37,492 nucleotides of DNA from positions 1 to 37,492 of the forward strand of contig JBEKNT010000015.1 of NCBI GenBank assembly GCA_049522565.1. Reading direction: 5' to 3'. Shown piece after piece: positions 1 through 8,858 of this stretch (positions are counted from its first letter, which is position 1; every line of letters starts with the position of its first letter). The notes under the pieces were generated by a model. That model ran no database searches. It was not told the origin of the DNA and worked only from the letters and a program-made list of their open reading frames with translations. The DNA is from JASHVB01 sp049522565 (GTDB taxonomy: Bacteria; Pseudomonadota; Alphaproteobacteria; Acetobacterales; Acetobacteraceae). Made by a program: the position numbers and the translations under genes.

Positions 1-30
1 TGAAGCTGTGGAGGTCGCCAGCGGCAAGAG

Positions 31-59
31 ACTCCCCCTCCCTCAAGGGGAGGGGGAGT
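31..59. repeat. Family D palindrome, left-edge copy
   Basis: A C-rich arm (ACTCCCCCTCC) and its exact complement (GGAGGGGGAGT) flank a short CTCAAGG-containing centre. The same sequence forms the right arm of the much larger palindrome at 35725-35835. It lies downstream of the CoxL-like gene. No T-run follows on either strand, so I do not call a terminator. The rest of 1-179 holds no gene I can support. Confidence 0.8.
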
Positions 60-179
60 ATCCTTCGCGTGACGGCCTCGCAGTTTCATCCAGGGCGGGT
101 CGGCCGCCGCGGCCGGTGGTCAACTCGCAATGACAGTAGGGGGGACATGCGGCGACTGACGCTTCAGCGATTTTGGCTG

Positions 180-2510
180 TTACGCCGCCTGCGCCAGCGC
201 CATCGCCTTCCATACGATCTCCGGCGTGGCGGGCATGTCGATATGCGTCACCCCGTCGCCGCCCAGCGCATCGAGCAAGGCGTTGATCACCGCCGGAGGG
301 CTGCCGACCGCGCCCGCCTCACCGGCACCCTTCACGCCGAGCGGGTTGGTGGTGCAGGGAATCTCCACCAGCTCAACATAAATCTCCGGCAGGTCATCGG
401 CACGCGCCAGCGCGTAGTCCATGAAACTGCCTGACAGGAGCTGGCCCGATCCCGCATCGTAGGCGGTGCGTTCGAACAGTGCTTGGCCGGTGCCCTGCGC
501 CACGCCGCCCTGTACCTGGCCGCTGACGATCAACGGGTTCACCGCCTTGCCGACATCGTCGAACACCGCGTAGCGCACCACGCTGACCACACCGGTCTCC
601 GGGTCCACCTCCACCTCGGCCAGATGGCAGCCATTGGGAAAGGTATGGAAATCGATGTTCGCGACCTCCGCCGTATCCAGCGTGGTCGCTTGCCCGCCGG
701 CCGCTGCCTTCTGCCGCTGCGTCGCCGCCAGCGTCAAAATGTCCACGCCGCGATCGGTGCCGACGATCGAGAACCGTCCTTCGGCAAACACGATATCCGC
801 AGCCGCCGCCTCCAGCATTTCGCCGGCCGCCTGCTTGCCCTTGGCGATCACCGAATCGGTGGTGAGCACGATCGCCTGGCCCTCGGAGTACAGGCTGCGC
901 GCGCCACCGGTGCCGCCGCCGACCGGGATCGTATCGGTGTCGCCCTGGCGGATGCGAATCTTCTCTCCGTCGATGCCCAACCGGGTGGCGGTGAGCTGCA
1001 CGTAGGCGGTCTCGTGCCCCTGGCCGGTGGATTGCGTGCCGACATAGACATCGACGAACCCGTCCTCGGCGAAACGGATTTCCGCGCGTTCGGTCGGATC
1101 GCCACCGGTGGCTTCCAGATAGTACGCGAACCCGATGCCACGCCGTTTGCCGCGCTTCGCCGCGTCGGCTCGACGCACCGCGAAGCCGGCATAGTCCATC
1201 TTGTCCAGCGCGATATCGAACACCTTGCGGAAATCGCCGCTGTCGTACGACTTGCCGACCGGCGTCGCATGCGGCATCGCGCTCGGCGGCACCATGTTGC
1301 GCCGGCGCAGTTCGGCACGGTCGATCTTCAATTCGCGCGCCGCGGCGTCCACCAGGCGTTCCACCAGGTAGTTGGCCTCCGGCCGGCCGGCGCCGCGGTA
1401 GGCGTCCACCGGCACGGTGTTGGTGAACACGCCGAGCACGTTGGCGTAGATCGCCTGGAACCCATAGATGCTGGACAGCACGCTGGTGCCGGCGAACGTC
1501 GGGATGAACGGCGCGAAATTGGAAAGATATGCCCCCATGCTGGAGAGATTGCGCGTGCGCAATGCCAGGAATTTGCCGTCCGCGTCGATCGCCAGCTCGC
1601 CCAGCGTGACGTTGTCGCGGCCCTGCGTGTCGGCCAGGAACGCCTCGCTGCGTTCGGACACCCACTTCACCGGCCGTCCCAGCTTGCGCGCCGCGTAGCA
1701 GGTCAGCACATGTTCGGCATACAGGAACAGCTTCATGCCGAACCCACCGCCGACATCGGGCGTGATGATGCGGAACTTCTCCGGGTCGGCGCCGAACACC
1801 GGACCGATCAGGTTCTTCACCAGCCAGCCGCCTTGCGTGTTGGCATACAGCGTCCAGCGTCCGGTGGCGGTATCGTAGTCGGCCATCGCGGCCCGCGTTT
1901 CCATCGACGACACGACGATGCGGTTGTTCACCACCGTCAGCCTGGTGACATGCGCGGCCTTGGCGAACTGCGCCTCGGTCGCCGCCTTGTCGCCGATTTC
2001 CCAGTCGAACACGATGTTGTGCTTGACGTCCGGCCAGACCAATGGTGCGCCCTTGTCAATCGCCTTGGCAGTGTCGGTGATCGACGGCAGGATTTCGTAA
2101 TCCACCTCGACCGCCTCCGCCGCGTCGCGCGCGGCCTTGGCCGTATCGGCGACGACGAACGCCACCGGATCGCCGACATGCCGCACCATGCCGTCCGCCA
2201 GCACCGGATGCGGCGGCGTCGCCTGGGCCGAGCCGTCGCGGTTCTGCACCGGCGCGGCACAGGGCAACGCTGCGATGCCGTCTGCGTTCAGGTCGGTCGC
2301 CGTATAGATTGCCTTAACCCCGTCGAGCGATGCTGCCGCCGCGGTGTCGATCCGGGCGATCCGCGCCGCGGCGTGCGGACTGCGCAGGACAATGCCGTGC
2401 AGCAGGCCAGGCAGGACGATGTCATCGGTGTAGCGGCCCCGGCCGATCAGCAGGCGGGGGTCCTCTACGCGACGGACGGGTTGCGCCAGGCCGAATTTCG
2501 TCGTCGTCAT
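180..2510 (-). CDS. CoxL-like (form II) xanthine dehydrogenase-family molybdopterin-binding subunit
   Basis: Large catalytic subunit of a molybdenum hydroxylase (776 residues, usual size). Seen: the N-terminal a/b-hammerhead region beginning VRRVEDPRLLIGRGRYTDD, a GGGFGMK cofactor loop, the AYRGAGR loop at residues 370-376, a GTQSTGQGHET segment and KGAGEAG near the C-terminus with the likely catalytic Glu at 731. AYRGAGR is the form-II signature; true CO dehydrogenases carry AYxCSFR. The substrate is therefore probably an aldehyde, purine or N-heterocycle rather than CO, and cannot be named. These enzymes normally need an FeS subunit and an FAD subunit; neither is upstream, and any partner must lie left of the window. 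The start is the ATG of MTTTKF, with GGAGAG upstream; a longer in-frame extension to 2594 has no family similarity. It diverges from ackA. Confidence 0.93.
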   Translation of the reverse strand: MTTTKFGLAQPVRRVEDPRLLIGRGRYTDDIVLPGLLHGIVLRSPHAAARIARIDTAAAASLDGVKAIYTATDLNADGIAALPCAAPVQNRDGSAQATPPHPVLADGMVRHVGDPVAFVVADTAKAARDAAEAVEVDYEILPSITDTAKAIDKGAPLVWPDVKHNIVFDWEIGDKAATEAQFAKAAHVTRLTVVNNRIVVSSMETRAAMADYDTATGRWTLYANTQGGWLVKNLIGPVFGADPEKFRIITPDVGGGFGMKLFLYAEHVLTCYAARKLGRPVKWVSERSEAFLADTQGRDNVTLGELAIDADGKFLALRTRNLSSMGAYLSNFAPFIPTFAGTSVLSSIYGFQAIYANVLGVFTNTVPVDAYRGAGRPEANYLVERLVDAAARELKIDRAELRRRNMVPPSAMPHATPVGKSYDSGDFRKVFDIALDKMDYAGFAVRRADAAKRGKRRGIGFAYYLEATGGDPTERAEIRFAEDGFVDVYVGTQSTGQGHETAYVQLTATRLGIDGEKIRIRQGDTDTIPVGGGTGGARSLYSEGQAIVLTTDSVIAKGKQAAGEMLEAAAADIVFAEGRFSIVGTDRGVDILTLAATQRQKAAAGGQATTLDTAEVANIDFHTFPNGCHLAEVEVDPETGVVSVVRYAVFDDVGKAVNPLIVSGQVQGGVAQGTGQALFERTAYDAGSGQLLSGSFMDYALARADDLPEIYVELVEIPCTTNPLGVKGAGEAGAVGSPPAVINALLDALGGDGVTHIDMPATPEIVWKAMALAQAA

Positions 2511-2583
2511 GGTCCTGTCTCTCCAGGGCTCGTCGTGGTGTGATCGCAGCATGCCTGCGCGTGAGATGAAAGGCCAAGAGGTC

Positions 2584-3864
2584 ATGACCGCCAACCGGAC
2601 AAATCGTCGCCTGTGCGTGCTGAACGCCGGTTCTTCCAGCCTGAAATTCGGTGTCTACGGCATCGCTGGCGGTCTGCGTCAGCTTCAGGTCGGGGCGGTG
2701 GAGGGCATCGGCATCGGCATCGGCGGCGGCAAGGGCCGGCTGCGGATCACCACGGCGGACGGCAAGCCGTTGCACGAGGCGGTGCTCGACGCGACCGACC
2801 ATGCGACGGCGCTGGACGCGCTGGCGGCGGTGCCCGATGGGCCGCTGGAACGCAGCGGCCTGGTCGCGTTCGGTCATCGCGTGGTGCATGGCGGGCCGGA
2901 TATGACCGCCCCGGTGGTGGTGGACGCGGCGACGCTGGCGCGGATCGAGGCGCTCAATCCGCTCGCCCCCCTGCACAACCCGCCGGCGGTGGCGGTGCTG
3001 CGCGCGCTGAGCGAGCGATTCCCCGGGGTGATGCAGGTGGCGTGCTTCGATACCGCCTTCCATCGCGGCCATCCCGCGGTGGCCGATCGCTTCGCCATCC
3101 CCGATGCGCTGTATCAGGAGGGCGTGCGGCGCTACGGGTTCCACGGCCTGTCCTATGAATACATCGCCGGCGCGTTGCCAGAGCATGCGCCGGAGATCGC
3201 GTCGGGTCGGGTGGTGGTCGCGCATCTGGGATCGGGTGCGTCGATGTGCGCACTGGCCGGCGGACGCAGCGTCGATTCCACGATGGGGTTCACCGCGCTG
3301 GACGGACTGCCGATGGGCACACGACCTGGCTCGCTGGATCCCGGGGTGATCCTGTGGTTGCAGCAGCAAAAGGGATGGACTGTCGATCGGGTGGAACACT
3401 TCCTCTACGAGGAATGCGGGTTGAAGGGCCTGTCGGGCGTGTCCAACGACATGCGCACCCTGCTTGCGAGCGAGGCGCCGCTGGCGACACTGGCGGTGGA
3501 GTACTTCGTCTATCACGTGGTGAAAACCGCTGGTTCTTTGGCGGCGAGCATGGGCGGCATCGACGGCATGGTGTTCACCGCCGGCATCGGCGAGCGCAGC
3601 CCGGAAATTCGCGAGCGCGTGCTGCGCCGGCTGGGGTGGCTTGGGTTCGTGCTGGACGAAGCGGCGAACCAGGCGGCGGGACCGTGCCTGACGCGACCGG
3701 ATTCGTTGCACCCCGCTTATGTTATTCCGACCGACGAGGAGATTGTTATCGAGCGGCACACGCTGGCGCTGCTGGGCGATGCAAAGGGTTCCGCAACGTA
3801 CTTCGCCACCGGTGTGCCATCTGTCAGAGCGCAGGCCTACAGCTTAAGAGCCCGCTTGCCATGA
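2584..3864 (+). CDS. ackA: Acetate kinase
   Basis: Catalyses acetyl phosphate + ADP to acetate + ATP (reversible) in the cytosol. Acetate/propionate kinase motifs are plain: NAGSSSLKF from residue 14, GHRVVHGG, HLGSGASMCAL, the DGLPMGTRPGSLDPG loop, FTAGIGERSPEIRE and IPTDEEIVI. The length of 426 residues is slightly above the usual ~400 because of a short C-terminal tail after the conserved end. The start was chosen at MTANRTN because AAGAGG sits just upstream; an in-frame ATG at 2566 is possible. The partner phosphotransacetylase gene is not in the window, so acetyl phosphate must come from elsewhere. The gene is divergent from the CoxL-like gene, with 73 bp between starts, and is followed by an amidase gene 55 bp downstream on the same strand. 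Confidence 0.95.
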   Translation: MTANRTNRRLCVLNAGSSSLKFGVYGIAGGLRQLQVGAVEGIGIGIGGGKGRLRITTADGKPLHEAVLDATDHATALDALAAVPDGPLERSGLVAFGHRVVHGGPDMTAPVVVDAATLARIEALNPLAPLHNPPAVAVLRALSERFPGVMQVACFDTAFHRGHPAVADRFAIPDALYQEGVRRYGFHGLSYEYIAGALPEHAPEIASGRVVVAHLGSGASMCALAGGRSVDSTMGFTALDGLPMGTRPGSLDPGVILWLQQQKGWTVDRVEHFLYEECGLKGLSGVSNDMRTLLASEAPLATLAVEYFVYHVVKTAGSLAASMGGIDGMVFTAGIGERSPEIRERVLRRLGWLGFVLDEAANQAAGPCLTRPDSLHPAYVIPTDEEIVIERHTLALLGDAKGSATYFATGVPSVRAQAYSLRARLP

Positions 3865-3919
3865 CGTGCCGCACGGGTTCCCATGTCGTCTCTCAGCACA
3901 CCGCAGCCGAGGTAGCCCC

Positions 3920-5569
3920 ATGCCCGACGACGCAACCCCGCGAGCCACCGATCTGCACTTCCTGTCGATCGCCGACGCGGCGAGGCTGATCGAACGTCGT
4001 CAACTCTCGCCGGTGGAATTGACGCGCGCGTTCCTCGATCGGATCAGCGCGATCGATCCGCAGATCAACGCCTACCTGCTGGTGACCGCGGACCGGGCGC
4101 TCGACCAGGCGCGCGCGGCGGAGGCCGAGATCATGGCCGGCCGGTATCGCGGCGCGATGCACGGCATACCGTTCGCGCTCAAGGACATCTACTGCACGTC
4201 CGGCATCCGCACCACCAGCCATTCGCGCACCCGCGCCGATTATGTGCCCGAATTCGATGCAACCACGGTGACGAAACTCCATGCAGCGGGCGGCGTGCTG
4301 TTGGGCAAGCTGGCGACGCACGAGTTCGCGCATGGCGGACCATCCTTCGACCTGCCCTGGCCGCCGGCGCGCAATCCGTGGAACCGCGCGCATATCACCG
4401 GCGGTTCGTCGAGCGGCTCCGGCGCCGGGGTCGCCGCCGGGCTGACGATGGGGGCGCTCGGTTCCGATACCGGCGGATCGATCCGCAATCCGGCGGCGCT
4501 GTGCGGCGTGGTGGGGCTGAAACCGACCTATGGGCTGGTGAGCCGCAGCGGCGTCTATACCAATTCGTTCAGCTACGACACCGCGGGTCCGATGACCTGG
4601 ACCGCCGAGGACTGCGCGATCATGTTGCAGGCGATCGCGGGGCATGATGCGAAGGACCCGGCCAGCGCGGGCCGGCCGGTGCCGGATTATCGTGCGGCCC
4701 TCACCGGCAGCATCAAGGGGCTGCGCATCGGTGTGCTGCGCGCGATGTTCGAACACGAGGTGGCGACGCCTGATGTGGCAAAGGCGGCGCTGCAGACGGC
4801 CTTCGACGTGCTGCGCAATCTCGGTGCGACGCTCGAGGATGTCCGCATCCGCCCGGTGCAGGACTATTGCGACGTGAAGATCACCGGTGCGGAAAGCGAG
4901 CTTTATGCCGTGCACGAGCCGGTGCTGCGCCAGCGGCTGGCCGATTTCGGCGAGGATTTCCTGGGCCGCTCGCTCGGGGCCCTGCTGATCACCGGCGTGG
5001 ATTATGTCCAGGCGTCGCGCTGGCGGCGCGCGATGATCGCCGAGATGGCGCCGGTCTACACGAAATACGACGTGCTGCTGGCGGCGGCACCTGGCCCGGC
5101 GCCTCGGCTGGAGACGTGGCGTACGATCCATTTCTGGCAGAAGAGCTCGGTGACCACGCCGTTCAACGTGCTGGGCGGTCCGGCGCTGGCGCAATGCATC
5201 GGCTTCACGGCAGAGGGCTTGCCGCTGTCGATGCAGATCGTTGGCCGCCCCTTCGACGACGCGACCGTGCTGCGCGTGGCGCATGCTTATGAAGCGGCGA
5301 CTCCGTGGCGTGCGCGGCGCCCGCTGCCGGATCCGGATGCGGCGTTCTCCACGGCGCTGCCGCCGGTGCCTGAGCCGGAAAAGGCCGACATCAGCCAGGT
5401 GCAGCGTGACGAGATCGCGGCGATCTGCCGGCGCGCGGGGCTGACGCTCAACCAGCGGCATTTCGAGCAACTCTGTGCCTCGGCGCCGTACATCGCGGCG
5501 ATGACCGGGCGGCTGCGGCGCGATTTCGAGTTCTATGAAGAGCCGAGCAGTGTGTTCACGTTGTCATAG
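3920..5569 (+). CDS. Amidase-signature family hydrolase
   Basis: Serine amidase with the Ser-cisSer-Lys triad. Seen: Lys88 in ALKDIY, the glycine/serine loop GGSSSGSG from residue 161, and the nucleophile loop GSDTGGSIR with the likely acylated Ser187. These features are shared by GatA, AtzE-type and general aliphatic or aromatic amidases. At 549 residues it exceeds GatA (~490). The final ~75 residues (after PVPEPEKADISQ) look like an appended helical segment that I do not recognise; an AtzG/GatC-like regulatory tail is one guess. No gatB or gatC is nearby, so a tRNA amidotransferase role is unlikely. The start ATG follows a GAGG sequence; an upstream in-frame start (3866) is unsupported. The substrate is unknown. 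Confidence 0.88.
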   Translation: MPDDATPRATDLHFLSIADAARLIERRQLSPVELTRAFLDRISAIDPQINAYLLVTADRALDQARAAEAEIMAGRYRGAMHGIPFALKDIYCTSGIRTTSHSRTRADYVPEFDATTVTKLHAAGGVLLGKLATHEFAHGGPSFDLPWPPARNPWNRAHITGGSSSGSGAGVAAGLTMGALGSDTGGSIRNPAALCGVVGLKPTYGLVSRSGVYTNSFSYDTAGPMTWTAEDCAIMLQAIAGHDAKDPASAGRPVPDYRAALTGSIKGLRIGVLRAMFEHEVATPDVAKAALQTAFDVLRNLGATLEDVRIRPVQDYCDVKITGAESELYAVHEPVLRQRLADFGEDFLGRSLGALLITGVDYVQASRWRRAMIAEMAPVYTKYDVLLAAAPGPAPRLETWRTIHFWQKSSVTTPFNVLGGPALAQCIGFTAEGLPLSMQIVGRPFDDATVLRVAHAYEAATPWRARRPLPDPDAAFSTALPPVPEPEKADISQVQRDEIAAICRRAGLTLNQRHFEQLCASAPYIAAMTGRLRRDFEFYEEPSSVFTLS

Positions 5570-5699
5570 GGCGGTGGACAGGCGAATGCGGCATGATGGC
5601 TGGCCCGGGCGCTTCGATGCCGACTGGCAATGCCCGCGCGGCTGCGAAGGCCAAGACCGTGTCAGGCAATCCGCGCACCGTCGCGCGGTGTGCCATCCC

Positions 5700-8600
5700 T
5701 CAATCGTCATGTCCGCCGGCCTGATCCGCCGCGTGCGGATGCCGGTGGAACCGCGCCTTCACCTGCTCGCGCATCGACTGGAACGTTACGTACAGCATCG
5801 GGATCATGAAGATCCCGATCGAGCTTGCCACGATCATGCCGGCGAACACCGCGGTACCGACACCACGGCGGCTCAGTTGCGCCGCGCCGTGGGCCCAGAC
5901 CAGGGGCACCAGCCCGAGCACGAATGCCACCGACGTCATCATCACCGCGCGGAATCGCATGCGCGACCCCAGTACCGCCGCCTCGGGGATCGGCATCCCG
6001 GCCTCGCGCTGCTCCTTGGCAAACTCGACGATCAGGATGCCGTTCTTCGCCGCCAGCGCGATCAGCACCACCAGGCCGATCTGCGCATAGAGATCGACCG
6101 CCAGCCCGGCGATGCGGATGCCGGCATAGGCGCCCAGCACGCCCACCACGACGGAAAACAGCACCGGCAGCGGGATCGTCCAGCTTTCGTACAATCCGAC
6201 CAGGAACAGATAAGCGAACAGCACCGACAAACCTAGAATCAATCCGGTCTGTCCAGCGGCAAGCTGCTCCTGGTAAGCCGTGCCGGTCCACTCGAATCCA
6301 TATCCCGGCGGCAGCGTCCGTCCCGACACCTGCGCCATCGCCTCCAGCGCGGAGCCGGACGACACGCCCGGCGCGGGGCCGCCGTTGACGGTGATCGCGC
6401 GGTAGTTGTTGTAGCGCGTCACCACTTGCGGGCCAGTAACGATCCGCAGGTTGGCAATGGAACGCAGCGGCACCATCTGGCCGTTCTTGTTGCGCACGAA
6501 AATGCGCCAGATCGCCGGGATGTCGCCGCGGTCGGAAGGCTCGGCCTCGATGTTCACCTGCCAGGTGCGGCCATACAGGTTGAAGTTGTTGACATAGACG
6601 CCGCCGAGCGTGGCACCCAGCGCGGTGAACACATCGCTGATCGACAGGCCCAGCGCCTGCGCCTTGTCGCGGTCGATGTCGAGATACAGCGACGGATTGG
6701 TCGCGGTGAAGGTGGAGAATACGCGCGTCAGCCTTGGGTCCTGGTTGGCCGCGGCGATCAGACCTTGCATGACCGAGCCGTTGGCCGACGGATCCTGGCC
6801 TTGCAGCGCTTCAAGTTGGTACTCGAACCCGCCGCCCGTCCCCAGGCCGATGATCGGCGGCAGGTTGAACGGGAATATCACCGCCGACCGGATCTGCTGC
6901 ACGGCGCCGAAGGTGCGGCCGACCAGCGCCTGCACCGAATTGGCCACGCCGACGCGATCGGCGAACGGTTTCAGCCGTGCCACCAGGAAGGCGGCGTTCG
7001 GCTCCGACACGCCACCATCGAGCAGGGAAAATCCGATGATCGACAGCGTGTCCTGAATCTGCGGCATGGCTTGCAGGATCTGCTCCACCCGGGTCGCCAC
7101 CGCAGAGGCGCGCGATACCGAGGCGGCATCCGGCAATTGCACGGCGATGAAGAACGCGCCCTGGTCCTCCTCCGGCAGGAACCCGGTCGGCGTGCTGCGT
7201 GCGGCAACATAGATCCCGACAGCGAACAACGCGATCGCCACCAGCGACAACGCGGCGACCCGTACGACGCGCTGCACCACCCAGGCATAGCCGTCGCGCA
7301 CGCTGTCGATGCCGCGCAACACGCGGCCGATCAGCCCGCGCCGCTGCCCATGATGGCGCAGGAACACCGCGCATAATGCGGGCGACAGGGTCAGCGCGTT
7401 GATCGCCGAGATCACCATGGCGCAACTCATCGTCACCGCGAACTGGCGGAACAGCGTGCCCGACAGGCCCGGAATGAATCCGACCGGGACGAACACCGAC
7501 AGCAACACCAGGGAGATCGCGATGATCGGCCCGGTGATCTGCCGCATGGCCTTGCGCGTGGCCTCCGCCGGCGACAGGTCCGGTTCCTCGCCCATCACGC
7601 GTTCGACATTCTCCACCACGACGATCGCGTCATCGACCACGATCCCCACCGCCAGCACCATGGCCAGCAGCGACACGGTGTTCTCGGTGTAGCCGAGCGC
7701 GAGCAGGGCGGCGAAGGTGCCGATAAGGCTGACCGGGACGGCGACGGTGGGAATAATGGTGGCGCGGACATTGCCGAGGAACAGGTACACAACGCCCACC
7801 ACCAGAAGGAACGCGATGCCGAGTGTGTGCGTGACCTCGGTCCTGGTATCCCTGACGAACGCGGTGGAGTCGTACATGATCTCGGCGTGCAGACCCGGCG
7901 GAAAACGTTTCTCCAGCGTGGCGAGGGTGTTCGCCACCGCCTGCGCGGTATCCACCGCATTGGCGCCGGGCGAGAGATAGATACCGATCGGCACGCCCGG
8001 CCGGCCGTTCAGCCGCGTCTCGCTGTCCATGTTCTGCGCGCCCAGCTCGATGCGGGCGACGTCGCGCAACCGCAGCACCGAACCGTCGGGGTTGGCGCGA
8101 ATCACGATGGCGCCGAATTCCGCCGTGGTGACCAGCCGGCCCTGGGTTTGCAGGTTGAACTGGAACTGCTGGTCGTTGCCGATAGGCCGCGCGCCGACGC
8201 GGCCGATCGGCGCCACCACGTTCTGCTGTTGGATCGCCGTAATGATATCGCCGGGCGTCAGGCTGAGCGCGGTCAGCCGATCGGTGTCGAACCACACCCG
8301 CATCGAGTAGTTCAGCTTGGAAAACAGGTTCGCCTGGCCGACGCCCGGGGTGCGCGACAACTGGTCCAGCACGTTGATCAGCACGAAATTGCTGATGAAC
8401 AGCGGATCCATCTTTGGATCGTCGCTGTAGAACGCCAGGAATTGCAGGATCGCGGTGGAGCGCTTCTGGACCGTCAGACCCTCGAGCTGCACCTCGGGCG
8501 GCAGTTGCGACAGCGCGGTCTGCACCCGGTTGTTGACGTTGACCACGTCGATATCCGGGTTGGAACTGAGGTCGAAGCTGACGGTCAGCGTGTAGCTGCC

Positions 8601-8858
8601 ATCGTTGCCGCTGTTCGACTTCATGTAGATCATCTTGTCGACGCCGACCACTTGCGCCTCGATCGGCTGGGCGACGGCGCTCTCCACCACATTGGCCGAG
8701 GCGCCGGGATAGGTGGCGCTTACGGTGACCTGCGGCGGCACGATGTCGGGCAACTGCGCGACCGGAATGCGCAGCATCGCCAGCGCGCCGGCGATGGTGA
8801 TGACGATGGCGATGACGATGGCCAGCCGCGGCCGGTCGATGAAGACGGAGGAGATCAT
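5700..8858 (-). CDS. RND multidrug efflux pump, HAE1/AcrB type
   Basis: Inner-membrane proton-driven exporter, 1052 residues (AcrB is 1049). It starts MISSVFIDRPRLA, the typical N-terminal helix, and has the LPDIVPPQVTVSATYPGASA porter segment. The proton-relay pair is Asp409-Asp410 in the TM4 motif VGIVVDDAIVVVENVER, and the relay Lys lies in LAAKNGILIVEFAKE of TM10. It should act as a trimer coupled to the adaptor encoded just upstream; the adaptor stop and this start overlap as ATGA (8855-8858), so translation is probably coupled. No TolC-type channel gene is present here, so the pump must recruit one encoded elsewhere. The substrate range (drugs, solvents, bile-like compounds) cannot be read from sequence. 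It converges with the amidase gene across ~130 bp containing a weak hairpin and nothing else. Confidence 0.96.
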   Translation of the reverse strand: MISSVFIDRPRLAIVIAIVITIAGALAMLRIPVAQLPDIVPPQVTVSATYPGASANVVESAVAQPIEAQVVGVDKMIYMKSNSGNDGSYTLTVSFDLSSNPDIDVVNVNNRVQTALSQLPPEVQLEGLTVQKRSTAILQFLAFYSDDPKMDPLFISNFVLINVLDQLSRTPGVGQANLFSKLNYSMRVWFDTDRLTALSLTPGDIITAIQQQNVVAPIGRVGARPIGNDQQFQFNLQTQGRLVTTAEFGAIVIRANPDGSVLRLRDVARIELGAQNMDSETRLNGRPGVPIGIYLSPGANAVDTAQAVANTLATLEKRFPPGLHAEIMYDSTAFVRDTRTEVTHTLGIAFLLVVGVVYLFLGNVRATIIPTVAVPVSLIGTFAALLALGYTENTVSLLAMVLAVGIVVDDAIVVVENVERVMGEEPDLSPAEATRKAMRQITGPIIAISLVLLSVFVPVGFIPGLSGTLFRQFAVTMSCAMVISAINALTLSPALCAVFLRHHGQRRGLIGRVLRGIDSVRDGYAWVVQRVVRVAALSLVAIALFAVGIYVAARSTPTGFLPEEDQGAFFIAVQLPDAASVSRASAVATRVEQILQAMPQIQDTLSIIGFSLLDGGVSEPNAAFLVARLKPFADRVGVANSVQALVGRTFGAVQQIRSAVIFPFNLPPIIGLGTGGGFEYQLEALQGQDPSANGSVMQGLIAAANQDPRLTRVFSTFTATNPSLYLDIDRDKAQALGLSISDVFTALGATLGGVYVNNFNLYGRTWQVNIEAEPSDRGDIPAIWRIFVRNKNGQMVPLRSIANLRIVTGPQVVTRYNNYRAITVNGGPAPGVSSGSALEAMAQVSGRTLPPGYGFEWTGTAYQEQLAAGQTGLILGLSVLFAYLFLVGLYESWTIPLPVLFSVVVGVLGAYAGIRIAGLAVDLYAQIGLVVLIALAAKNGILIVEFAKEQREAGMPIPEAAVLGSRMRFRAVMMTSVAFVLGLVPLVWAHGAAQLSRRGVGTAVFAGMIVASSIGIFMIPMLYVTFQSMREQVKARFHRHPHAADQAGGHDD

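Noticed and set aside
180..2510. Carbon monoxide dehydrogenase (true CoxL)
   Set aside because: The active-site loop is AYRGAGR, not AYxCSFR with the Cu-ligating Cys.
483..2543. Long plus-strand open frame opposite the CoxL-like gene
   Set aside because: His/Arg/Gly-rich translation without any family motif; it is the antisense shadow of a clearly conserved minus-strand protein.
3920..5569. GatA subunit of tRNA amidotransferase
   Set aside because: Too long, with an extra C-terminal segment, and no gatB or gatC nearby.
5575..5699. Bidirectional terminator between the amidase and RND genes
   Set aside because: A hairpin (GCGCACCG/CGGTGTGC) exists near 5674-5694, but no T-run on either strand.
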